The position numbers and the translations under genes are program-made. 64,000 nt of DNA, from NCBI RefSeq assembly GCF_007474605.1, contig NZ_VHKL01000001.1, positions 248,001-312,000 on the forward strand. Direction: 5' to 3'. The notes beneath the pieces were generated by a model that was not told the DNA's origin, did not search any database, and saw only the letters and a program-made list of their open reading frames with translations. This DNA comes from Rhodoligotrophos appendicifer (GTDB taxonomy: Bacteria; Pseudomonadota; Alphaproteobacteria; Rhizobiales; Im1). Shown one piece after another: positions 16,349-24,474 of this stretch (its first letter is position 1; each line of letters starts with the position of its first letter).

Positions 16349-18343
16349 ATGCGCAGCCTTCAGATCCGCCTCTCCGTAGCCCTCGTCGCCATCCTCATAG
16401 CGGCGCTTGCCTTCTTGTCCGTTCAGACCGCAAACCGCGCTGAAGGACTTCTTCTGCCTGAGGTGGAACGTAAGGCGGAGACTGTGGCGGGCTCCATCAC
16501 GAGTCTCATCGATCGCGCGCTGGAAGTCGGCATACCCTTCTCCGACATTCAGGGCCTGGAGCCCTATCTGTCGCGAGTGCTGGCGGCGAACCCGGACTTC
16601 CAGTCGATCGGCATCGAGGATCTCGGGGGACGTCAGCTCTTTTCCGTTGGCACAAGATCCGGGGCAGGCGAGCAACCTGGGGTGCGCCTTCCCATAGGAG
16701 CGCAAGGCGCGCCGGTCGCCTATGTCTCCGTCGGGCTCGACCCGGCGTTTGCTCAGGAGATCGTCTACAAGCTGTGGATCGACCTCGCCATCGTCATGGT
16801 GGTCACGGCACTGGTGGCTCTGGAGCTTGTCTATATCAGCTTCGGTGCCGGCCTCTACGGCATCATCGAAGGCGTGGAGGCGAGGCTCCACAGCCTCGAC
16901 CACGAGGATCTGCGCAAGCACCCCCCCGTCAACAATGATTCCGAGTTCGGACGCTTGGCGAATTTGATCGATGGACGCCTTGCCGCCGTGAACCAGCGAT
17001 ACATGGCCCTGCGCGATTCCCTGGCGACGAGCATCGGCGCCGCCCGTAGGAACGCGCTCGAGCTCGTCCGCAAGCGATTCAAGCTGGGAGACAATCCCCT
17101 GACGGCACCATTGTCCGTCGTTGCGATCCGCGCCCCGCTCTTCGTTTTTATGTTTGCCGAAGAGCTCACCCGCCCGTTTCTGCCGATCTACATCCAGCGC
17201 ATTGCCACGCCCATACCGGGCCTTTCACCCCAGTTGGTGATCAGCCTGCCCATGGTGGTCTTCCTGGCCATCGTCGCCCTGACGCAACCAGTGCTCGGCG
17301 GGTTGACGGAGCGCTTCGGCCGGCGCCGCTCGCTGATTTGCGGAGCGGCATTCGGCGTCGCCGGCTACTGTGCCTCCGCCTTTGCCTACGACATCCTGGG
17401 GCTTGCGCTGGCGCGGGGATTGGCCGCCATCGGCTTCGCCCTGGTCTTTGTCAGCGCCCAAGGTTATGTCATCGACAGCACCAGTACGAGCCAGCGGGCT
17501 CGCGGCATGGCCGTGTTCATCGGTGCCATCCTGGTCGCCGGGCTCTGCGGCCCCCCCATCGGCGGCATCATCGCCGATCGCCTGGGCATCGAGGCCGCCT
17601 TCCTCATAGCGGCTTGCATGGCCGGCGCCAGCCTGCTTCTGGCATTGATCTGCATTCCGGAAATTCCCGGCCATAAGCCCTCGGGTCCACCGATCCGCTG
17701 GCGGGATTTCACGGCCACCCTGAGCTCACCCTCTTTGGCCGTCCTGCTCTTCTGCTGCGCCATGCCTGCCAAGATCATCCTCGTGGCCTTCTGCTTCTTT
17801 CTTATTCCCTTGCATATGGAGGCACTGGGTCAGGATCAGGCCGCCATCGGCCGGATGCTGATGATCTATCCCCTGATCATGGTCATGCTGGTGCCGACAT
17901 TCGCCTCCCTCGCCGACAAATGGAACGCCCGCCTGGCCTTCGTCGCCGGCGGCGGCCTCATCGCCGGGCTGGGGAGCTTGGTGGTCTTGATCGATGCCAC
18001 CAATGTTTTCGTGCTGGGGACGATGCTGCTGTTCCTCGGTATCGGTCAGGCCATCAGCATTGCCCCACAATCTGCCCTTGTCGGTGAATTTGGCAGAGAC
18101 ACGAGCCGTCCCGTCGGCGATGGAGCGCTTTACGGGATATTCCGGCTGGTGGAGCGGACCGGCAACGCGCTGGGCCCGGTGATCGCCGGTTTCCTCCTGG
18201 GGCTCTACGGCTTCACGGTCACGGTCGTCCTGATCGGTGCCCTGATGGCGGTCGGCTCGATTTGCTTTGGCGCCACCACATCCGGCTTCCGCAGTCGGAA
18301 ACAAAAGCCAGTATCCCAACCCATGGGGAGCGAACCTGCATGA
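16349..18343 (+). CDS. Sensor domain fused to MFS domain
   Basis: A 664-residue protein: helix 1 (about 5-25), extracytoplasmic domain with VGIPFSD (60-66) and GIEDLGGRQLFS (88-99), helix 2 (about 143-168), a HAMP-like linker (170-240), then a complete-looking 12-helix MFS domain from about 255. MFS features include LTERFGRRRSL (loop 2-3 motif) and GPPIGGIIADRLG. Whether it transports, or uses an MFS fold as a receptor, cannot be decided by sequence. The stop codon overlaps the start of the substrate-binding protein gene (ATGA, 18340-18343), linking transporter-like and binding proteins. The name of this architecture is not known to me. Confidence 0.8.
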   Translation: MRSLQIRLSVALVAILIAALAFLSVQTANRAEGLLLPEVERKAETVAGSITSLIDRALEVGIPFSDIQGLEPYLSRVLAANPDFQSIGIEDLGGRQLFSVGTRSGAGEQPGVRLPIGAQGAPVAYVSVGLDPAFAQEIVYKLWIDLAIVMVVTALVALELVYISFGAGLYGIIEGVEARLHSLDHEDLRKHPPVNNDSEFGRLANLIDGRLAAVNQRYMALRDSLATSIGAARRNALELVRKRFKLGDNPLTAPLSVVAIRAPLFVFMFAEELTRPFLPIYIQRIATPIPGLSPQLVISLPMVVFLAIVALTQPVLGGLTERFGRRRSLICGAAFGVAGYCASAFAYDILGLALARGLAAIGFALVFVSAQGYVIDSTSTSQRARGMAVFIGAILVAGLCGPPIGGIIADRLGIEAAFLIAACMAGASLLLALICIPEIPGHKPSGPPIRWRDFTATLSSPSLAVLLFCCAMPAKIILVAFCFFLIPLHMEALGQDQAAIGRMLMIYPLIMVMLVPTFASLADKWNARLAFVAGGGLIAGLGSLVVLIDATNVFVLGTMLLFLGIGQAISIAPQSALVGEFGRDTSRPVGDGALYGIFRLVERTGNALGPVIAGFLLGLYGFTVTVVLIGALMAVGSICFGATTSGFRSRKQKPVSQPMGSEPA

Positions 18344-19350
18344 AACGCCGGCACTTCCTCGGACTGAGCCTTGCGGCTTCAGCATCGATTCTCACAGCGT
18401 CTGCCCACGCGCAAACGACATCAGCCGCGCCCAAGCGCATTTACCGCATCACCTATCGCGGCCGAACCGCAGTCGAGGAAGGCTTCGACGACTACCTCGC
18501 CGCCAATGGTGCCAAGGTGGAGTTCATCGAACGCGACGCGCAGCGCGACCCCTCGAAGATCCCCGGCTTCGTGCAGGAGATCCATGAGATGAAGCCGGAC
18601 CTGGTTTACACCTGGGGCACGCCGGTAACCCTGGGAACCGCGGGACGCTACGATGCTGCGGAAAAGGCGAAATACATCACCGAGATCCCGATCGTCTTCG
18701 CCCTGGTCTCGGCGCCCGTGCAGGCGGGCATCGTCAAGAGCACGGAGCATCCGGGGCGCAACGTGACCGGCGCAGTCCACGTCGTCCCCACCGAAACCCA
18801 GCTGCGAGCGATGGAATCTTATCGCCCGTTCAAGAAGCTCGGCGTTCTCTACAGCCTCAACGAGCAGAATTCCGTCTCCATTGTGGAGGATCTCAAGAAA
18901 CTTCAGGGGAAGCTCGGCTTCGAGCTTATCGAGCGCACCTTCCGAATGGTCGACGGCAAGCCGGTGGCCGACGGCATTCCCGAGCTGATCGCGGAGATCA
19001 AGGCCGCCGGTGCCGATTGGCTTTATCTCCTCCCCGATACCTTCCTGGGCACTCAATATTCTGTGGTGGCGCCGGCGGCCCTCAGCGAGAAACTGCCGAC
19101 CTTCGGCGCGGCGGAACTGGCAATTCGTGAAGGGGGCGCCCTCGTCGCCCTCGTGGCCCGCTATTATTCCGTGGGCCAACTCGCCGCGTCCAAGGCTCTG
19201 AAAATCCTGGAACAAGGCATTCCACCCGAAGACATTCCGATAGAAACGCTCAAGCGATTTTCGTTGATCATTAACATGCCCGTTGCAAAACAGTTGGAAC
19301 TCTATCCCCCAATTGAGATGCTGAATTATGCAGAGGTCCTGACGAGCTGA
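18340..19350 (+). CDS. ABC-type substrate-binding protein, TrpX-like, orphan
   Basis: A 336-residue periplasmic binding protein of the ABC_sub_bind (COG2984/TrpX-like) family. The N-terminus KRRHFLGLSLAASAS fits a Tat-type or twin-arginine-like signal peptide with cleavage near AHAQ. The body has the usual two-lobe pattern, with YRITYRGRTAVEEGF at the start and VVPTETQLRAMESYRP in the middle. Relatives bind amino acids such as tryptophan or tyrosine. No permease or ATPase gene is nearby, so it more likely presents a ligand to the sensor-MFS protein than feeds an importer (inference). GGGGAG lies upstream and the ATG overlaps the preceding stop. Confidence 0.87.
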   Translation: MKRRHFLGLSLAASASILTASAHAQTTSAAPKRIYRITYRGRTAVEEGFDDYLAANGAKVEFIERDAQRDPSKIPGFVQEIHEMKPDLVYTWGTPVTLGTAGRYDAAEKAKYITEIPIVFALVSAPVQAGIVKSTEHPGRNVTGAVHVVPTETQLRAMESYRPFKKLGVLYSLNEQNSVSIVEDLKKLQGKLGFELIERTFRMVDGKPVADGIPELIAEIKAAGADWLYLLPDTFLGTQYSVVAPAALSEKLPTFGAAELAIREGGALVALVARYYSVGQLAASKALKILEQGIPPEDIPIETLKRFSLIINMPVAKQLELYPPIEMLNYAEVLTS

Positions 19351-19399
19351 TCTGGTACGGCTCGGGGACCATAATCCAGGGGAAGTCCGTGGGGGCGGC

Positions 19400-20080
19400 G
19401 TGACAGTGACTTCGACGGCGGCAGAGACGGCAGCCATGAATTGGCGCGTCCTCGGAATGGAGGACGTCGAGGCAATCTACCGGCTTCACATCGCCGCCAC
19501 GGATGCTGTCGGCCGGCCGGATTTTATCCGTCCGGAGACCCTTGAGTTCTTCGTGAAAATGCTCTCCGGCGCAGGCATCATCGTCGGCGTTCACGACCTT
19601 CATGGCCTTCTGGCCTATGGAGTTCTGCAGTGGGACCTGTCGATCGAGGAGGATCCGCGCCCTGCTCTGCAGCTCACGGAAGCGGATTCCCTTGCCAAAC
19701 TGGCTGGCGCCTCCGTCAGGCCGGGAACTTGGGGCAGTGGCTTGCATCGCCGAATGATCGACTGGCGCCGCGAGGAAGCCCGAGCCCGCGGCTTTCGGCA
19801 TCTCTATGCGACCTCGGCACCTGGAAATGAGCGAAGCTGGACCAATCTCATCGAGGAAGGCCTGCAGATCCGCAGTATCCGGCAGCAATATGGGGGCCAT
19901 TTACGCTACGTTATGGCTACGGATCTGGAAGACACTCGCCCATGGTCCTGCCAAGTGTCATGGTGCGACGTGAAAGATATTGCCGGCCAGAACACGATGT
20001 TGGCACAGGGCCTCGTCGGCTTCGCCTGGGAGAATCGCGAGGGCCGACGGATGATTTGCTATGGGCAGCGCCAGCCATGA
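19400..20080 (+). CDS. GNAT family N-acetyltransferase
   Basis: A 226-residue protein with a GNAT acyl-CoA-binding core, visible as ASVRPGTWGSGLHRRMIDW (motif A, about residues 103-121) followed by the beta5/alpha4 segment HLYATSAPGNERSWTN. The substrate is unknown; GNAT enzymes acetylate amino groups of amino acids, drugs or proteins. The C-terminal 70 residues extend past the fold and are unusual. GTG 19400 is the likely start. The stop overlaps the racemase start as ATGA, so expression of the two is coupled within the sensor operon. Confidence 0.8.
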   Translation: MTVTSTAAETAAMNWRVLGMEDVEAIYRLHIAATDAVGRPDFIRPETLEFFVKMLSGAGIIVGVHDLHGLLAYGVLQWDLSIEEDPRPALQLTEADSLAKLAGASVRPGTWGSGLHRRMIDWRREEARARGFRHLYATSAPGNERSWTNLIEEGLQIRSIRQQYGGHLRYVMATDLEDTRPWSCQVSWCDVKDIAGQNTMLAQGLVGFAWENREGRRMICYGQRQP

Positions 20081-21204
20081 TCATGGGGCGACCGCCCATC
20101 CCCGGGACCCACCAGCCACTCAGCCACGCCACCCTTGAGGTAAACCTCGGCGCCGTGGCTGAAAACTACAAGGAAATGCGCCGGCGCTATGAGGGCACGG
20201 TACTGTCGGCCGTCGTCAAGAACGATGGCTACGGCTTGGGCCTGGAGCCGATCGTCCGTCGCCTCTCTGCGGAAGGCTGCACGCATTTCTGGGTGCTCGA
20301 TCTAGCCGAAGGTCTTCGCGCCCGGGCGAGTGCGTCAGACGAAGCCGAGATTTGTGCTCTCCACGGCCTTCAGAACACAGCACCGGAGGAATTCGATCGA
20401 CAGCGGGTTGTACCGGTCCTCGCGACGTTGGAGGAAGTCGCAGCAACCGCAGCAGCGGCCCGCCGCCTTGGCCGGCCTATCGTGGTGTCGGTTCAGCTGG
20501 ATACAGGCCTGGGCCGCCTCGGCCTCTGCGAAGCCGAGGTCGCGATCTTGGCAGACCGCAGAGAGTGGCTGGACGTGCTGGAAATCAGGACCTGGGTCTC
20601 CCACCTCGCCTCCTTCGACGTCCCCGACGCGCCGTCCAACGAGGAGCAGCGCGAGAAGTTGGTGAATTGGGTCGGCCGCCTGAAACCTGCCCCGATCAGC
20701 CTGGCCTCCTCCGCGGGGATCTATATGGGCGCGCATTGGCACTTCGACGTCGCCCGCGTGGGAAGTGCTCTCTATGGCGTTCAGACCTCCGCCATTTGGC
20801 AGGACGGACTGCGCCCTTGTTACACTCTCCGAGCGCCCCTGCTGAGGGTCACGGAGATGCCGGAAGGGGCGTGTGTCGGTTATCGCCGGATGACGAGGCT
20901 CGGCAGAAGGTCCCTGATCGCAACGGCTCAGATCGGGTATGGCAACGGCCTTCCCCAGGCTCTGGCGAAATATGCCAAGGTCGACATTGCCGGACACCAA
21001 GTGCCCATAGTCGGCGGAATCGCCATGAATCTAGCAATGATCGATGTGACGGACGTACCGCGCGGCCTTGTGGACACCGCAACCGTTGCAACCTTTCTCG
21101 ATGAGCGTCACACTGTCGATGATCTGGCGAGACAGATGGACTGCGCCCCCAATGCCATCCTCACCCAGGTCGGCGCCTGCACGCCGCGGATCTATCGAGA
21201 TTGA
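20077..21204 (+). CDS. Alanine racemase-like PLP protein in signalling operon
   Basis: A 375-residue fold-type III PLP enzyme. The PLP lysine is K48 in SAVVKNDGYGLG (canonical AVVKADAYGHG), and the C-terminal barrel and beta domain carry QLDTGLGRLGL, SLASSAGIYMG and QIGYGNGLP. Alanine racemases make D-alanine for peptidoglycan. This copy sits at the end of a sensor operon rather than with dnaB or cell-wall genes, so it may be a dedicated racemase of another amino acid or a sensory derivative. N-terminal residues 1-16 are an extra extension. ATGA overlap with the GNAT gene gives the start. Confidence 0.85.
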   Translation: MIMGRPPIPGTHQPLSHATLEVNLGAVAENYKEMRRRYEGTVLSAVVKNDGYGLGLEPIVRRLSAEGCTHFWVLDLAEGLRARASASDEAEICALHGLQNTAPEEFDRQRVVPVLATLEEVAATAAAARRLGRPIVVSVQLDTGLGRLGLCEAEVAILADRREWLDVLEIRTWVSHLASFDVPDAPSNEEQREKLVNWVGRLKPAPISLASSAGIYMGAHWHFDVARVGSALYGVQTSAIWQDGLRPCYTLRAPLLRVTEMPEGACVGYRRMTRLGRRSLIATAQIGYGNGLPQALAKYAKVDIAGHQVPIVGGIAMNLAMIDVTDVPRGLVDTATVATFLDERHTVDDLARQMDCAPNAILTQVGACTPRIYRD

Positions 21205-21225
21205 CCGGCGTCCGACCCGCCCCTG

Positions 21226-21561
21226 TCATGACCGCAGGGCAGCTATGGCACCATCCGTGGTGGGGTGGATCTGGAACAGCTTCGCAAACCCGCTGATCGT
21301 GAAGACTTCGTTCACTGGGCCGGTCATTCCCGATAGCGCCAGAGGGCGGCCCCGGGCCTTACTCTGCTTTGCCGCCATCAACAGCACCCGCAGCCCGGCG
21401 CTGGAAATATAGGTCAGTTGCGAGAAATCGACGACGATGCTGCTCTCGGCATCGAAAGCCGGCAACAAGACGGCCTCCAGGTCGCGGGCCGTATTGCTGT
21501 CCACTCGGCCGATCGGCGCAATGACGCTGATCCCTTCGCGCATCTCGCGGCTAATTTCCAT
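21226..21561 (-). CDS. STAS-domain anti-anti-sigma factor
   Basis: A 111-residue single STAS domain. The phosphorylatable serine lies in the conserved segment LTYISSAGLRVLL (about residues 49-61), as in SpoIIAA/RsbV. Such proteins bind a kinase/anti-sigma when unphosphorylated and are switched off by phosphorylation. AGGAGG lies four bases upstream of the start codon, a strong site. The gene is 9 bp after the HATPase fusion gene on the same strand, and the SpoIIE-type phosphatase is 8 kb away in the same island. It is convergent with the racemase-like gene. Confidence 0.93.
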   Translation of the reverse strand: MEISREMREGISVIAPIGRVDSNTARDLEAVLLPAFDAESSIVVDFSQLTYISSAGLRVLLMAAKQSKARGRPLALSGMTGPVNEVFTISGFAKLFQIHPTTDGAIAALRS

Positions 21562-21570
21562 TTACGCCTC

Positions 21571-23235
21571 CTATTGGCCGCTTGTCGCAGCTTTTTCTAC
21601 GAGTTTGGTGAGCATGAGTTCGTTGCGGCCGTCTCGCCGCACATAGTCGATGCCGTCCATCATTTCCCGGACCAGGAATACGCCAAGCCCGCCGATCTCT
21701 CTGTCGTCTACATCGGCATCGAGGTCCGGCACCGGCGCTTCACGTGGATCGAACGGCGCAGCATCGTCGCTGAGCCGGACGACGACTTCAGGTCCATGTC
21801 GCTCGATGCGGAGATCGATCACATGCTCTTGTTCGTCCTTAAAACCATGGGTGATCGTGTTGGTCAGCAACTCGTCGAGCGACAGATTGAGGGCATGAGC
21901 AACGTCCGGACCAAACCCGTTCGCCTCGCAAAATGCTTCGACCGCCTCGGCGATCCGCTCGATCTCGGAAAGCGAATTGGCAACGCTGAGATGCAGTGCG
22001 GGGACAACCGGTTCTTCGGACACTGGAGGCCTTTTCCCATCCCTGATCGGATCGACCGTGAGGAGATCGATCACCCGATAGATCGTCTCGTGCCCGAACC
22101 GCTTCGGCAATGCCACCATATCATGATACTCGACACGATAGCGCGGCGAATAGGGAGCTCCCGTCATCGCCGCTTCATAGGCTCTTTCGTCCATCTCCGC
22201 CCTGAGCAAAGCGACGAAATTTTGCGAGGCGAAGACCTCTCCCGGGACGGCGATCGGCTCGATGCGCGCGGCCCGATTGACGTGGTGGCCGAAGATCATG
22301 CTCCGGCCGGTCAGGGGATGGAGACCGACGAAGACGGGACCGGCATGAAGGGCGATCCGAAACCGGGGCGAACGCTCCAGCCCATAGGTCTTCGGATCGA
22401 TCTCGCGGACGGCCCGGGTCAATGCGGAGGCATAATCGGCGAGATCATGTGCTGTCTCTCCGGCCGCATGCACGGCATCACCCCACGTATTGATCAGGAT
22501 CGGCGCCGGCGCCCGCAGATCCACCTCCTGCTGCGCCTCGCTCAAGAGGTCGAACAGCAACGGCAATTCCTCGTCGCCGAAATTGGTGAAGGTCGCAATG
22601 TCGGCGAACAAGATGGCCCGGATGGCCCGGGGGCTCAGCCCCACTTCGAGGCCGAATCGCTGCTGGCTCGACGAAGACGATAGTGGTGTGCCGCGCAGGT
22701 CGTCCAGATCGATGATCTGCAGCCGCTCCAGCTCCGGCCAGTGATCCATGAAATCTGCGGGGCTGCCGGGTTCGGGCGGGGCGCTGGGACTCCACAGCAG
22801 CAGCAGGGTGACCTGCGTATCGAGCGCCTCCGCCTGGAGCCGGGCGATGCCCTGAAGGACCTGATTGTTGAAACGGATCAGCAATTCGTCGCCCAGCAGG
22901 CGTTCCTCGCAGCTGATGTTGACGCTCGCAGCGCGATGGCAGAGCTGCTCGAATCGATCGATCCACTCGCGGCCCCCAGGCGCCACATACTGGCTCACGA
23001 AATCGTCGCGCTCGCAGGGGATGTGGATGTGGAGCTTGCCGCCCCGGCGGACGACCTCTTCGCCGAAAATGATGTCTCCTCCGGCGGAGGCGGAGGCGTA
23101 GCCGATGAGATCGCCGGGTCCATCAAGCTTGGTGCGCAAGGCCGACCGCACATCGCCCACCAGCGATTCCGGAAAGACTTCGCCGTCTGGATCGAGCCGC
23201 TGGCCTGCGAAAAGAATGATCTTCGGTGCTGTCAT
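21571..23235 (-). CDS. SLOG-like/class III cyclase/RsbW-type HATPase fusion
   Basis: A 554-residue three-part protein. Residues 1 to about 160 resemble a SLOG/Rossmann nucleotide-binding domain (SAGGDIIFGEE at 50-60). Residues about 200-390 are a class III nucleotide cyclase catalytic domain with both metal aspartates (D212 in LFADIATF, D253 in TWGDAVH) and the GHHVNRAARIE segment (316-326). Residues about 420-554 are an RsbW-type HATPase with N-box ELLTNTITHGF and G2-like GGLGVFLV. I predict a kinase/anti-sigma able to phosphorylate the adjacent STAS protein and possibly make a cyclic nucleotide. An alternative ATG at 23286 would add 17 residues; neither start has a strong site. Confidence 0.85.
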   Translation of the reverse strand: MTAPKIILFAGQRLDPDGEVFPESLVGDVRSALRTKLDGPGDLIGYASASAGGDIIFGEEVVRRGGKLHIHIPCERDDFVSQYVAPGGREWIDRFEQLCHRAASVNISCEERLLGDELLIRFNNQVLQGIARLQAEALDTQVTLLLLWSPSAPPEPGSPADFMDHWPELERLQIIDLDDLRGTPLSSSSSQQRFGLEVGLSPRAIRAILFADIATFTNFGDEELPLLFDLLSEAQQEVDLRAPAPILINTWGDAVHAAGETAHDLADYASALTRAVREIDPKTYGLERSPRFRIALHAGPVFVGLHPLTGRSMIFGHHVNRAARIEPIAVPGEVFASQNFVALLRAEMDERAYEAAMTGAPYSPRYRVEYHDMVALPKRFGHETIYRVIDLLTVDPIRDGKRPPVSEEPVVPALHLSVANSLSEIERIAEAVEAFCEANGFGPDVAHALNLSLDELLTNTITHGFKDEQEHVIDLRIERHGPEVVVRLSDDAAPFDPREAPVPDLDADVDDREIGGLGVFLVREMMDGIDYVRRDGRNELMLTKLVEKAATSGQ

Positions 23236-23348
23236 GGGCGACGCCGTCCGTGGGCTGGATCGGGAAAGAGCGAGGTGGTGCGCCATCTTGGCGCGATTTT
23301 TCTTAACGGTCAGCGTATAACCACCGCCCAGCAGCAGGGGAGACAGGT

Positions 23349-24452
23349 GTGACTGCGAGGCTGAAGGCTATCTACCATGTCCGGGGCGAGGCGGGGAGCA
23401 TCGAAGCGCGAGCCCAGGCGATCGCCGTCGAGCAAAGCGTCGAAATGCCCGTCGATGCCATCGACGATGCGTTCGTTCTGTCCGAGATCGTCGGTCGGGT
23501 GGAGTCCATAGCGGAGATCTCGCCGGGAACATTCGAGGTGGAGGTAGGCCTGAGCGCCGAGACCATCTCCGACGATCCCGGCCAGCTCCTGAATATGCTC
23601 TTTGGCAACACTTCCCTGCATGACGACGTGACCTTGCACGACATGGTGCTTCCACCGGAGGTGATTGCCTGCTTTGGCGGCCCCCATCAGGGATTGGACG
23701 GCCTGCGCGCTCGGGTCGGCGCACGGGATCGCGCCCTCACCTGCTCGGCGCTGAAGCCCCAGGGCCTGCCGTCACCTGACTTGGCCGACCTCGCGCATAG
23801 ACTGGCGTTGGGCGGGCTGGACTATATCAAGGATGACCATGGACTGGCCGATCAGGCCTTCAGTCCCTTTGCGCAAAGAGCCGCCGCCTGTGCCGAGGCA
23901 GTCCGCCTCGCATCGGAGTTCACCGGCCACCAGACCCGCTACATACCCAGTGTCAGTGGCCATCTGGATAGGATGCGGCAACAGCTCGAATTCGCTCGCG
24001 ACGTGGGCATCGACACGGTCATGATCGCTCCCATGATTGCAGGCTTTTCAAATGTCTGGCTCCTGGCGCGGGAGTATCCGGATGTGGCTTTCCTCGCCCA
24101 TCCCACCATGGGCGGAGCTTCTCGCATCGCGCCGACGCTGCTGATCAGCCGCCTCTTCCGCCTCGTGGGTGCCGACGGCGTAATCTTTCCCAACAGCGGC
24201 GGGCGGTTCGGCTATTCCCGCGAGACCTGCAAGGCCATCGCCGCCAGGGCACTTGAACCCTGGGAATCGTTGCAATCCAGCGCTCCAATTCCCGCCGGCG
24301 GCATGACGCTCGAACGTGTCCCGGAGATGCTCTCATTCTATGGCGCCGACGTCATCCTGCTGGTGGGCGGCGCGCTGTTGTCCGCCCGGAGCGAGCTGGT
24401 CGCTGCGACGAAGGCCTTCACAGCAGCGGTGGCCGATCATAATTATGCCTGA
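23349..24452 (+). CDS. RuBisCO-like protein (form IV)
   Basis: A 367-residue relative of the RuBisCO large subunit. TCSALKPQG matches the first active-site lysine segment, and GGLDYIKDDHGLAD (about residue 159) keeps the carbamylated lysine and metal aspartate but has His where RuBisCO has Glu. The loop 6 lysine region is absent, so it cannot fix CO2. Form IV proteins act as enolases or isomerases in methionine salvage. The cupin gene 22 bp downstream suggests the Rhodospirillum rubrum-type isomerisation of 5-methylthioribulose-1-phosphate. GTG start at 23349 with GGGGAG upstream. It is divergent from the cyclase fusion gene. Confidence 0.9.
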   Translation: MTARLKAIYHVRGEAGSIEARAQAIAVEQSVEMPVDAIDDAFVLSEIVGRVESIAEISPGTFEVEVGLSAETISDDPGQLLNMLFGNTSLHDDVTLHDMVLPPEVIACFGGPHQGLDGLRARVGARDRALTCSALKPQGLPSPDLADLAHRLALGGLDYIKDDHGLADQAFSPFAQRAAACAEAVRLASEFTGHQTRYIPSVSGHLDRMRQQLEFARDVGIDTVMIAPMIAGFSNVWLLAREYPDVAFLAHPTMGGASRIAPTLLISRLFRLVGADGVIFPNSGGRFGYSRETCKAIAARALEPWESLQSSAPIPAGGMTLERVPEMLSFYGADVILLVGGALLSARSELVAATKAFTAAVADHNYA

Positions 24453-24474
24453 ACCACGGAGCGTGAGCTGACAG

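Noticed and set aside
21418-22683. 421-codon frame opposite the cyclase-HATPase gene
   Set aside because: Spans the antisense of two genes and contains no recognisable domain; the minus-strand frames have clear STAS, cyclase and HATPase motifs.
23349-24452. True RuBisCO large subunit
   Set aside because: Essential catalytic positions are changed (KPQ instead of KPK, KDDH instead of KDDE, no loop 6 lysine), so it is a RuBisCO-like protein.
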